A program made the position numbers and the translations under genes. This document shows, in pieces, positions 19,082 to 27,413 of a stretch of DNA of 64,000 nt (the first letter of the stretch is position 1; every line of letters begins with the position of its first letter). The DNA lies in the NCBI RefSeq assembly GCF_030409055.1, contig NZ_CP116619.1, forward strand, positions 4,605,628-4,669,627. The letters run 5' to 3'. This DNA is from Trichocoleus desertorum NBK24 (GTDB taxonomy: Bacteria; Cyanobacteriota; Cyanobacteriia; FACHB-46). The notes under the pieces are model-generated. The model saw only the letters and a program-made list of their open reading frames with translations, did no database searches and was not told where the DNA came from.

Positions 19082-20935
19082 TCATCCAGCAGTTGAGCCA
19101 ACTTCATGCTGCATTTGGTGATATTTCCAGAGTTCGCCGCGTTGGGCCAACAACTCCTGATAAGTGCCCTGCTCCACAATTCGCCCTTGTTCTAGAACCA
19201 CCACTTTGTTAGCTCGGACAATAGTGGAGAGTCGATGCGCGATCGCAATCACCGTGCGGCCTGTAGATAGCTTCTCTAAAGACTCCTGAATCAAGCGTTC
19301 TGAAACCGAGTCCAGAGCACTCGTGGCTTCATCTAAAATCAAAACCTCTGGGTTACGGAGGAGTGCCCGTGCGATCGCCAGTCGTTGCCGTTGACCACCA
19401 GAGAGACGCACTCCGCGATCGCCTAGTTGAGTATCAAACCCTTCTGGCATTTCCTGAATAAACTCTAGAGCATTGGCGAATTTAGCCGCTTCCCAAATTG
19501 CTGCTTCATCCACATTTTCTAAACCGTAGGCAATGTTGTTGCGAACTGAAGTGTTAAAGATAAATGTATCTTGGCTAACTACAGCCATGCGGCGGCGGAC
19601 AGAATTTAAGTCAAACTCACGCAGATCTACGCCGTCCATCAAGACTTTGCCTTGAGTGGGATCGTAAAAGCGAGGAATCAAATCAACCAAGGTGGTTTTT
19701 CCTGCGCCTGACGCCCCAACTAAGGCAGTCATTTCACCACGATTAATCGTCAGAGTGACATTTTGCAGCACCAAATGAGCTGGGTCATAACCAAAGTCAG
19801 CGGAGACCAATTCGATCGCTTTTTTGAGCCCAGCAAATTCTCGAATGCCGTTGGGTAAATACGGTTTATTGTCACTCCGTAGCAGCTCTTTAATGTTGTC
19901 TACTGACCCCCGAAAGCTACTAATTAAGGCTCGGTTGCCATTGATTTCGTGAACTGCGGGCACCAGGCGAAACAATATAAATAGAAAGGTGAGCAAAGAC
20001 GCCGTTTCCATTGTGCCGTTGGCAACAAACACAGTCAGAGCCACAATGATCATGCCAACCAAAATGGTAGTTGCTAAGCCTTCTGCTAAAGGCCGCACGA
20101 TCGCCCAGCCGATCACAGCTTTAGTCCCTGCTTCAACAATGTCGTCACTAGCTCGATAGAACCGCTTGCGCTCAAAATCTTGTGTGGCAAACGATTGAAC
20201 CGTGCGAATTCCATTAATGAATTCCATTGCCACCGAAGCAAATCGACCATTGGCCTGAGATACCGGAAAACTTGCTTCTCTAACTCGCTTATTTAGAGTT
20301 GAAAGTCCTACCCCTAGCAAGACAAATAGCATCACCGCGCTAAGGGATAGCTGCCAGGAGATGCGAAAGATTATAGCCACATAGACCAAAAGCGTCAGGC
20401 TTTTGGTCATGATGAAAGAACTCAGGTTAAAAACTTGTCTCAGTCGGCCAAGTTCACTGGTGATGCTATTCAGCAGTTCACCAGAATGAGATTTACTAAA
20501 ATAGCTTAAGCTCAAGGCTTGCCACTGCTCAAAAATTCGCTTATGCAAGCGGTTAAGCAAGTGCATTTGAGCCATTTCTGTGTAGACATAGGTCAGGTAA
20601 TTGAATCCAGCTCGCAACCAAGTTGAAAGCAAAATCAGACCTGAAACTCGAAACAGGCGGCTCGTTTCTGAAGTGTTAATTCCTAGAATCCAAAGATCAA
20701 ACCAACGAATTCCTGTCTCGAAAGGCGCAGCATTGGGGTTGACCAAGTTCTGTAAGAATGCCAATAAGAAACCTAATCCAAATCCCTCAAATGCTGCTGC
20801 TAGAAGCGAGAAAACCACAGCCAAAATTGCGATTTTGGGAAAGTACTGAAACTCTCGTAGGATCAGGTCGTTATCTTTCCAAAAATTTGTCGCTTTTAGC
20901 AACTGACGGAGAAACGCTGGAAGCTTGAACTGCAT
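19082..20935 (-). CDS. hepA: HepA-like ABC exporter (TMD-NBD)
   Basis: About 617 residues from ATG at 20935, giving MQFKLPAFLRQLLKATNFW; the frame runs 31 codons further but that part is not family-like. An N-terminal six-helix exporter domain is followed by an NBD with VGASGAGKTTL (about 405-415), LSGGQRQRLAIARA and ILDEATSALD. The amphipathic lead ATNFWKDN...LREF.YF.KIAI and long stretches of the NBD match my recollection of HepA, needed to deposit heterocyst envelope polysaccharide in Anabaena. It lies directly downstream of the initiating sugar transferase, as hepA lies next to hepC. Identity to HepA was not measured, and the organism need not make heterocysts. Confidence 0.8.
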   Translation of the reverse strand: MQFKLPAFLRQLLKATNFWKDNDLILREFQYFPKIAILAVVFSLLAAAFEGFGLGFLLAFLQNLVNPNAAPFETGIRWFDLWILGINTSETSRLFRVSGLILLSTWLRAGFNYLTYVYTEMAQMHLLNRLHKRIFEQWQALSLSYFSKSHSGELLNSITSELGRLRQVFNLSSFIMTKSLTLLVYVAIIFRISWQLSLSAVMLFVLLGVGLSTLNKRVREASFPVSQANGRFASVAMEFINGIRTVQSFATQDFERKRFYRASDDIVEAGTKAVIGWAIVRPLAEGLATTILVGMIIVALTVFVANGTMETASLLTFLFILFRLVPAVHEINGNRALISSFRGSVDNIKELLRSDNKPYLPNGIREFAGLKKAIELVSADFGYDPAHLVLQNVTLTINRGEMTALVGASGAGKTTLVDLIPRFYDPTQGKVLMDGVDLREFDLNSVRRRMAVVSQDTFIFNTSVRNNIAYGLENVDEAAIWEAAKFANALEFIQEMPEGFDTQLGDRGVRLSGGQRQRLAIARALLRNPEVLILDEATSALDSVSERLIQESLEKLSTGRTVIAIAHRLSTIVRANKVVVLEQGRIVEQGTYQELLAQRGELWKYHQMQHEVGSTAG

Positions 20936-20999
20936 TATGTTTCTAGTGAGGTAAAAGTTGTCACGTTTAGGAAAAGATTGTTCTGCTCTCTTTCCTGTC

Positions 21000-21020
21000 C
21001 CCTCTCCTGAGAAGAGAGGG
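21000..21020. other. Small hairpin between sugar-transferase and hepA-like genes
   Basis: CCCTCT (21000-21005) pairs with AGAGGG (21015-21020) around a 9-nt loop. It lies in the 129-nt gap before the hepA-like start. There is no T-run, so attenuation or transcript processing is more likely than termination, if it has any role. Similar C/T-rich hairpins occur commonly between cyanobacterial genes. Confidence 0.35.
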
Positions 21021-21064
21021 AACCCCAAGTGCGGTAAAGATGGAATTTCGAGGACTTCACTTCT

Positions 21065-21982
21065 TTAGTAAGCGCCAAAACCAGACAGCACTTTAGGAAC
21101 GGTCAGCAGGAGGATCTTTAGGTCTTTCCAGAGTGACCAGTGACGGAGATATTTCAGATCGGAGCGGTTGACCATGTCGATGTCTCGCAGGTTGGAGCGG
21201 GCCATCACTTGCCATGCTCCTGTAATTCCTGGGAGTGCGTTTAGTCGTTGTCGGACGTCGGGGCTGATTCGGACTGCGTCATACAGTGCCCAAGGACGCG
21301 GACCCACGAAGCTCATCTCTCCGCGCAACACATTAAACAGCTGGGGGAGTTCGTCCAAGCTGTACTTGCGTAACCAGCGACCATTGGGAGTGATGCGGGG
21401 ATCATTCTCATGTTTGTGCAAGCCTTGCTGATTACCCATGACTTGGTGGTGCAGTTCTTCTGCATTCACAACCATGGTGCGGAACTTATAGATCCGAAAC
21501 AGACGGCCTCGTTCGCCCACCCGCCACTGAGAGAAGAGGATGGGGCCAGGTGATTGTAGGCGTATCACTAAGGCGATCGCCAGAAACACAGGACTCAGGA
21601 GCAGGATGGCGATCGCAGCAGCGACTCGATCTAGCAGGCGCTTGATCCACCAACTACCACCCGATTGCTTCTTTGGGAGTTCTGGGGTGTTAGGAATGGT
21701 GAGAAATAAGGACTTACCTGCTTGCGCGGAGGCATCAGCCCAATACCGGAGCTTTTCTTCTCCTACATCCGGAGCGAGACTGATTAGGCGAACGGGCGAT
21801 CGCTTCAGGCAAGCCACCAGCCAACGTTGACTATCGAGAGAAGGTAGATGCAGTCTATCGTTGGTGTGAGCGAGACGAACCAAGAGCTGTTTCTGCCGCC
21901 ATTTCAGTTCGTACTTAAATGAGTGCTCACTTTTAGGCAGAGGTTTAAGAGCAGAATCTTTGGGGATTGAAAGTAGGTTCAT
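21065..21982 (-). CDS. Initiating sugar-phosphate transferase (WcaJ/WbaP/HepC type)
   Basis: A 305-residue bacterial sugar transferase (polyprenyl-phosphate phosphoglycosyltransferase). Residues 1-105 are a poorly conserved cytoplasmic part. A hydrophobic re-entrant helix follows (AAIAILLLSPVFLAIAL), preceded by KRLLD. The catalytic core has YKFRTM, the ASP-GLU-type dyad region NAEEL, RKYSLDELPQLFNVLRGEMS, VGPRP and PGITGAWQV. It transfers the first sugar phosphate to undecaprenyl phosphate, starting the repeat unit. It has only one membrane segment, unlike full-length WbaP. Placement before the hepA-like gene recalls hepC-hepA. Confidence 0.92.
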   Translation of the reverse strand: MNLLSIPKDSALKPLPKSEHSFKYELKWRQKQLLVRLAHTNDRLHLPSLDSQRWLVACLKRSPVRLISLAPDVGEEKLRYWADASAQAGKSLFLTIPNTPELPKKQSGGSWWIKRLLDRVAAAIAILLLSPVFLAIALVIRLQSPGPILFSQWRVGERGRLFRIYKFRTMVVNAEELHHQVMGNQQGLHKHENDPRITPNGRWLRKYSLDELPQLFNVLRGEMSFVGPRPWALYDAVRISPDVRQRLNALPGITGAWQVMARSNLRDIDMVNRSDLKYLRHWSLWKDLKILLLTVPKVLSGFGAY

Positions 21983-22081
21983 AGCGATTCAGAGGGATAG
22001 GTGATACTGAATGGGGGGTCAGTCGGTAATCAGTTTCGACATCTGAAGTTGAGGGCTTCAATCCAAGGGAAATCGAGATGG

Positions 22082-24280
22082 CTAGGCAGACCTAGAGTAG
22101 GGTAGATAGCTGCTGGCTGACATTTCAGCGCCATTGGCAATCACGCCAATTACGTTGAGCTTGTGTAGCATATTGGTGGCCTGAGTCAGCTCGCTGCGAG
22201 TGACTTGACCCATACGACCCACCATTAACACTCCATTGCAGAAGGAGGCCGCGAGGATAGCATCTACGATCCCCAAGACGGGCGGTGCATCAAGTAACAC
22301 TAGATCGTAAGATTCCTCAAAGGTAGAAATCAGTTCTGCCATCCGCTGAGAACTCAGAAGCTTGGCAGGGTCGGTAGGGGTGGGGCCAGCGGTCAAGATC
22401 GAGATATTGCTGTAGGCGATCGCGGGTTGAATATAACTGTGCTCCTCGGTAATAGGGCGATCGCTGGCTAACAGAGTAGAAAGTCCCTCTTCATTGGGTA
22501 GGTTGAGCTGTTTATGCAAACTTGGACGACGCAAATCTGCATCAATCAGGAGCACCCGCTGGTGTAAACGAGCCGCACTCATCGCCAAGCCTAGCGCCAA
22601 AGTTGATTTACCCTCGCCTGCTAAGGCAGAAGTAACCACCAGAGATTTGAAGGGAAAAGTGGAGTTGAGGAGCTGAATGTTTTTGTAAATCAGGTCGAGG
22701 GATTCTCGGAAAGGAGGCCAATCCACGACTTGCAGAGTGGCTGGGGCCAAAGCAGGAGCTTTCCGGAAAGATAAGTTGAGCATCGGCTCGCTAAAGCCAG
22801 AGCGCGGTACCGCTGGGATCAATCCGAGTAGAGGAACTGCCACTTGTTTCTTGAGTTCATCAGAACTGTGAACCGCATCGTCAATACCCTCTCGGACAAA
22901 GGCGGCAACACTTCCTAGAATCAAGCCTGCCACTGCTCCCAAAAGCAAGTTCTGCTTCAGGCTAGGGCCAATTTGGGTTCCCAATTGCGCCGCCTCTACC
23001 ACCTGCCAGTCAAAACCACCCCGTGCAATCTCCAGCGCGAGTTCCTGCCGTGCGGTCAAGAGCTGTTGCAGTGTCTCCCGACCTACTTGCACATTGGGCT
23101 GTAGCCGTCCGTACTCAGCTAGCAAGCGAGGAAAGCGTTTGAGTTCTGTGGTTAATTGCTGTTCAGTTTGGTTTAGGGTCTGACCACGCGCCTGCAACGC
23201 TCTGGTATTGACCTGAGCCTCTACCAATTGAGTGATCAAGGTTAAGTCGGTAGCGCCTAGTTGACCTGCTCTGAGTAAATCGCTCCCTGACTGATTTAGC
23301 TGGGCTGGAACGGTTCCCAAGACTCGACTGACTTCAGCCCGTAGTAAATTGAGTTGTCGTTGGCGCTGCTCTAGCAAAGATTTAATGTGCGGATCGGCAT
23401 CTTTAAACCGGAGACGCTGTTGCTCTAAAGCTAATTCACTTTTCTGTAACTCATTGAGCAAAGCTTGGTAGCGCGAAGATTGGCTGAGGCGAGAGGCGAC
23501 CAAGGCTTCTTGAGGCGATCGCTTGACCTGTTGTTGCAAAGCCGCATAACGGGCCTGTGTATCTCTCAACTGTGCTTGATTGGTGCGTTGATCTTGTCTG
23601 ACACTGTTGAGTGCATCAAACAGAGCTTTCGATTGTGCTTCTGGATCAATCAGGTTTTGGCGATCGCGGAATTTTTCTAGAGCATCTTCTGCTTGCTTAA
23701 CTTGCTTTTCTACCTTAGGTACTTGGTCAGTAATAAATGACAGACCTTTGGCTAAGCGCTGCCGTTGCTGCTCCCGGTTGTAGTCTTGATAAGCCTTTTG
23801 AATTGCTTGCAAAACTTTTTTGGTTTTTTCTGGATCAGAATCGGTGTAGACCACCTCAAACACTTTAGTTTTGACTTTATCCTCCACAAGTTGAGTCAAA
23901 ACCAACGACTTCTGAAGTTCCGCCACCGTAATGTCTGGATATTCCGGCTTCAAAATTTTCACCGCTCGCTGCAACAGATGGGAACTCCGCATTAGCGTCA
24001 ATTGGGTGGCAGTATCCACCTCAACTCTAGCGTCCGCAAACGACATCTCCGCATTGCCGTTTTCTCCTCTTTTACTTTGGTAGTTGGATTCCACCAACAG
24101 TTGCATAGAGCTTTGGTAAACTGGCTCAGCTAGAAAAGTGAGGATTGCAGCGATCGATACAACGCCGCTAAATACACCCAAAAGCCAGAAGCGTCGGCGC
24201 ATGAGGACTGCAAACAGTTGTCCATATCCTGGATCTGCCTCAGCGGCCTCAATGTGCTTTCCTTCAGTTAGGTCTACCAT
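22082..24280 (-). CDS. Chain-length regulator fused to tyrosine autokinase (Wzz-BY-kinase, GumC/Wzc type)
   Basis: About 732 residues from ATG at 24280, which has GAGGTGAG upstream; the TTG at 24307 is less likely. The layout is an N-terminal membrane helix (RRRFWLLGVFSGVVSIAAIL), a long periplasmic coiled-coil domain (about 100-440), a second helix (LLLGAVAGLILGSVAAF), then a bacterial tyrosine-kinase P-loop domain. That domain has Walker A LAGEGKSTLA, Walker A' LLIDADLRRP and Walker B DLVLLDAPP. It controls polysaccharide polymer length and export. The C-terminal tail has only two tyrosines (SYLPYS), far fewer than the Wzc tyrosine cluster, so autophosphorylation control may differ. Confidence 0.92.
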   Translation of the reverse strand: MVDLTEGKHIEAAEADPGYGQLFAVLMRRRFWLLGVFSGVVSIAAILTFLAEPVYQSSMQLLVESNYQSKRGENGNAEMSFADARVEVDTATQLTLMRSSHLLQRAVKILKPEYPDITVAELQKSLVLTQLVEDKVKTKVFEVVYTDSDPEKTKKVLQAIQKAYQDYNREQQRQRLAKGLSFITDQVPKVEKQVKQAEDALEKFRDRQNLIDPEAQSKALFDALNSVRQDQRTNQAQLRDTQARYAALQQQVKRSPQEALVASRLSQSSRYQALLNELQKSELALEQQRLRFKDADPHIKSLLEQRQRQLNLLRAEVSRVLGTVPAQLNQSGSDLLRAGQLGATDLTLITQLVEAQVNTRALQARGQTLNQTEQQLTTELKRFPRLLAEYGRLQPNVQVGRETLQQLLTARQELALEIARGGFDWQVVEAAQLGTQIGPSLKQNLLLGAVAGLILGSVAAFVREGIDDAVHSSDELKKQVAVPLLGLIPAVPRSGFSEPMLNLSFRKAPALAPATLQVVDWPPFRESLDLIYKNIQLLNSTFPFKSLVVTSALAGEGKSTLALGLAMSAARLHQRVLLIDADLRRPSLHKQLNLPNEEGLSTLLASDRPITEEHSYIQPAIAYSNISILTAGPTPTDPAKLLSSQRMAELISTFEESYDLVLLDAPPVLGIVDAILAASFCNGVLMVGRMGQVTRSELTQATNMLHKLNVIGVIANGAEMSASSYLPYSRSA

Positions 24281-24351
24281 TCTCACCTCGAAAACAGTTG
24301 AATTCAAACCAGTTCAATCCGGGCACCCGTCAAACCAGTGCTCAGCTTAGC

Positions 24352-25434
24352 TTAGTAAATAGCTTGATCAATCACCTGATCAACTTGCTCAAAGAACGCC
24401 TCTTCCGAGAATTTGCTCATTGCATGTTGGCGAATGTTGCCGTAATCCCAAGTCATATCCGAGGCTTCGCATAAAGCTGTTTGTAGCGCTTCTGGTGTTT
24501 GTCGATTGAAAAAGACACCCGTTTTTCCTGGCACCTGTGTATCTAGCACTCCCCCAGCTCCATAAGAAATTACCGGAGTGCCGCTGGCATTGGCTTCTAC
24601 AGGCACTAAACCATAGTCTTCCAGGGCTGCTACCACCACTGAGCGAGCCTGAGCCATCAGTTGAGTCCGTTTGGTGTCGCTGACATGACCGAGAAACCGG
24701 ATGTTACCCAAAGCTTGAGCCTCTAGGCGCGATCGCTCTGGTCCGTCGCCTGTAATCAACAGAGGCCATCCCAGCCAGTTAAATGCCTCAACGATCACAT
24801 CCAGACGCTTGTAGCTAATTAACCGAGCCGATGCTAAGTAGAAGTCTTCTTTTTGGTCTGCAAACAAAAACTTACTGCTGTCAATCGGATAGTTAATCAC
24901 CATTGCGGGCTTGCCATAAATCTGCTGAATGCGCTTCGCCACGACACTAGAATTGGCAATATAAAGATCAGGTTCCTGAGCATATTGCAAATCTAAATTG
25001 CGCATCATGCGGAAGACGTTTTCCAACAGTGGGTAGAATCTGGAATATGTACCGTATTCCCGTAAATAAGTCTGGGTATCCCACAGAAAACGAGTTACAT
25101 TGTGACAGAAACAAATATGGCGTGCACCTGGACCTTTTCTTACCGCTTTCGCAAAACTGGTGCTGCTGCTAATAATCAGGTCATAATCCCGCAAGTCCAG
25201 CGCTCGAAAAGCTGAAAAGTAGAACGGAGCTAATAGCCGAAAGTACTTGCTTGCCCCTGGAATCCGCTGAAGTAAAGTTGTGTTGACGAAACGATCTCCT
25301 AAGTCAATTGTTCGTTTAGGATCGTAGAGTGACGTAAAGACATCAGCCTTAGGATATCGCTTACAAAGCAATTCAAAGACTCGTTCTGCACCACCTTTTT
25401 GCGTCAAGTAGTCATGAACTAAAGCAACTTTCAT
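24352..25434 (-). CDS. Glycosyltransferase family 4, WbaZ-like (mannosyltransferase-type)
   Basis: A 360-residue GT-B enzyme. It begins MKVALVHDYLTQKGGAERV, followed by DVFTSLYDP and the distinctive HICFCHNVTRFLWD; this pattern typifies the WbaZ-like group of GT4 enzymes, several of which transfer mannose from GDP-mannose. The donor motif is EDYGLVPVEANASGTPVISY. It is the first glycosyltransferase of the minus-strand run, 71 nt upstream of the kinase gene. A divergent ManC-like cupin gene, about 1.4 kb away, would fit a mannose-containing polymer; this is inference. Confidence 0.9.
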   Translation of the reverse strand: MKVALVHDYLTQKGGAERVFELLCKRYPKADVFTSLYDPKRTIDLGDRFVNTTLLQRIPGASKYFRLLAPFYFSAFRALDLRDYDLIISSSTSFAKAVRKGPGARHICFCHNVTRFLWDTQTYLREYGTYSRFYPLLENVFRMMRNLDLQYAQEPDLYIANSSVVAKRIQQIYGKPAMVINYPIDSSKFLFADQKEDFYLASARLISYKRLDVIVEAFNWLGWPLLITGDGPERSRLEAQALGNIRFLGHVSDTKRTQLMAQARSVVVAALEDYGLVPVEANASGTPVISYGAGGVLDTQVPGKTGVFFNRQTPEALQTALCEASDMTWDYGNIRQHAMSKFSEEAFFEQVDQVIDQAIY

Positions 25435-25545
25435 GGCTAACCAAGAATTGGGAATTACAGTTCTACCTGGAAGTCAGCCTTCAAACTAGACCAGTTTGCA
25501 CTTCTTATGTTCCGCTGATCTAAGGCTAGTAAAAACAGTCCAGGG

Positions 25546-25779
25546 CTATAGCGAGACGGGAATTTTCTCACTCTTTAGCGAGATTTTTGTTACTTGTAGC
25601 AAATGTTGCCAAATCCAATCTGGACCTTTAGCAACACACTGAGGGCAGAGATCGCCACAAATATTACCGCCTTCATTACAAACAATAATTCTAGCTTCTT
25701 GTAACTCAAATTCTTGATCGCACAATAGGCAAGACTGGTCGGTTAAGGAAGCGTTGTTACACTCAATTTGTAATTGCAT
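25546..25779 (-). CDS. Small zinc-ribbon-like protein of unknown function
   Basis: A 77-residue protein from ATG at 25779, chosen because AAGGAGG lies 7 nt upstream (the frame also opens at TTG 25785). Two CxxC pairs, C17-x2-C20 and C45-x2-C48, with further cysteines at 34 and 41, suggest a bound zinc. PDWIWQHLL near residue 53 is the most hydrophobic stretch. I do not recognise a named family; short CxxC proteins of this kind occur in cyanobacteria. It is the first gene of the polysaccharide run and could be a regulator or simply a neighbour. Confidence 0.72.
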   Translation of the reverse strand: MQLQIECNNASLTDQSCLLCDQEFELQEARIIVCNEGGNICGDLCPQCVAKGPDWIWQHLLQVTKISLKSEKIPVSL

Positions 25780-26860
25780 AAACAATCCTCCTTGGCATTA
25801 GTAAATCTGGGGTTGAGAACTCATCTTAGACATGAGTCAATGGATGATCAATAGGTTCAATTGAAATCCATTTTTTGGGGGTAGCAAAAATTACAAAGAT
25901 CGCAAAATATTCCTAAGCTAAGCTTTTCCTGAAAAGACAAAAATTTCTGTACCAAACTCTATTAATAGAGCTTGAAAATTAACCCAAGGCTATTGTGAAG
26001 TTAAAAGCTGAGTAAATCAGGTTTTGGGGTTCCATTAGAGATATGCCTCCTTGCTCAATCACCTCAATAATTAGAAATTGATCGACCTGCTGATGTAAGA
26101 GAGGGTTGAGCAACTTTTGTAGCATTGGATTCATGGAGATCTAGCGGTTGGATCGGCTCACTGGATGCTCTGCCATGCATAAAAGGGAACAACATTTGTA
26201 CGGTCAACGGTAGATGGCTAGGGGGTGCTAAGTATAAAGCCATACAGCTGGCACGTACCCTGATTTGCTGCTGATGAGCGCAGCTTCTACGAACAATACG
26301 GAGTTTTTTAATCAGTCTTCATCACTCTATGGAGTGATTTTCCTTTTGAGGAATAAATCTATCCCAAGAGGGAGGGCAAGTCTCTTGGGTGAAAAAGATT
26401 AGAAATTTGAGGGCGATCGCAACTTTTCTGTGGGTGGCAACGTCTAACTAGCTCAGTGCCTAAGCACATTTCTGAAAGGGCTTAACTAGTAAGGGTTGCA
26501 GCAGTCAGCCCTATTGGTGTCTGAATAGCAGGGATGGATGAGGTTGTACCCCCAAGGAGGGCTAGAGGAGGGTAAATGAGGAGAGCAACTACTGAAGTAC
26601 AACAATTGTCGAGTTGAGGGCTATGTTTTTCTGCCTTTCACCCGGATTTTTTAAGAATTTGGCTTTGGGCTATGTGTTTTAGTACAAGCCTCCCTGCTTA
26701 AAGGTGAGTAGACGATCTTGATCCGGTATTAGGGGTGACACCCTGCATCTGACATTTGCTATGGTGGCTTCAAGATCAAGATAAGGTTTGCAATGCCGTG
26801 CGATCGTTGACTTAAGATCTTCTAAATTGCCATTTTGAAGTAATTCCTGGGAGGAAAAAT
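25780..26860. other. Gene-free 1.1 kb divergent intergenic region with several hairpins
   Basis: Lies between the polysaccharide run (-) and the cupin gene (+), so promoters for both probably lie here. No convincing ORF or tRNA was seen. Visible structure includes: a hairpin with T-rich tail at 26321-26347; an 8-bp inverted repeat 26363-26370/26382-26389 (CCCAAGAG/CTCTTGGG); a 9-bp inverted repeat 26715-26723/26774-26782 (ATCTTGATC/GATCAAGAT) about 80-145 nt before the cupin start; and a near-palindrome GGGTGACACCC inside that last pair. A single HIP1 site is near 26413. A small RNA or long leader is possible. Confidence 0.6.
26321..26347 (+). terminator. Rho-independent-like terminator without an upstream ORF
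   Basis: ATCACTC (26321-26327) and GAGTGAT (26332-26338) form a 7-bp stem with a 4-nt loop, followed by TTTCCTTTT. No coding gene lies just upstream on the plus strand, so it may end a small RNA transcribed from about 26150-26300. The stem is short and the T-run interrupted. Confidence 0.45.
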
Positions 26861-27304
26861 TTGGCTAAACCTCAAAAGATGATTCAAGTAACCTCACATT
26901 CTTCAGCGATGGCAACCTCCAGCCCAGCGCCGACTACTGTTGCCACCACCGAATTGCGCCCCTGGGGATCGTTCACCGTTCTGGAAGAAGGGAGAGGCTA
27001 CAAGATTAAGCGCATTGAAGTTAAACCAGGTCATCGCCTCAGCCTGCAAATGCACCATCACCGCAGCGAACATTGGATTGTGCTTTCTGGCACGGCACGA
27101 GTGTTTTGCGATGGGCAAGAATTAACCCTTTACAATAACCAATCTACTTACGTCCCTCAATGCACCCAACATCGCCTAGAAAATCCCGGCGTGATTCCGT
27201 TGGTTTTGATTGAAGTGCAAAACGGTGATTATTTAGGAGAAGACGACATTGTGCGGTTCCAAGATGACTACAATCGTCAGCCCAGTTTGTTAGTGACTCC
27301 CTAG
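26861..27304 (+). CDS. Cupin protein, mannose-6-phosphate isomerase type II / ManC C-terminal-like
   Basis: A 147-residue single-domain cupin. RPWGSFTVLEEGRGYKIKRI, PGHRLSLQMHHHRSEHWIVLSG and QCTQHRLENP match the type II phosphomannose isomerase half of ManC; the metal ligands would be the His residues of HHH, the Glu of SEHW and the His of QHRLEN. No nucleotidyltransferase domain is attached. The start is TTG at 26861, because GAGGAA lies 4-5 nt upstream; the ATG at 26879 would be over 20 nt from it. A Ser/Thr-rich lead of ~30 residues precedes the fold. It may supply mannose phosphates for the divergent glycan cluster. Confidence 0.87.
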   Translation: MAKPQKMIQVTSHSSAMATSSPAPTTVATTELRPWGSFTVLEEGRGYKIKRIEVKPGHRLSLQMHHHRSEHWIVLSGTARVFCDGQELTLYNNQSTYVPQCTQHRLENPGVIPLVLIEVQNGDYLGEDDIVRFQDDYNRQPSLLVTP

Positions 27305-27413
27305 TGTTTTGAGGTCAGGTTAAATTTCCCAGATCCGAGCAATGACTTGTGTAAGATGACAATAAGATTTCTGATCTGACACAGACTCTCTGGCTGGGAA
27401 GCACGCTTAATCA

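Noticed and set aside
25800-26860. A tRNA or riboswitch in the large intergenic region
   Set aside because: No sequence fitted a T-arm with matching acceptor stem, and no known riboswitch core was recognised; only simple hairpins remain.
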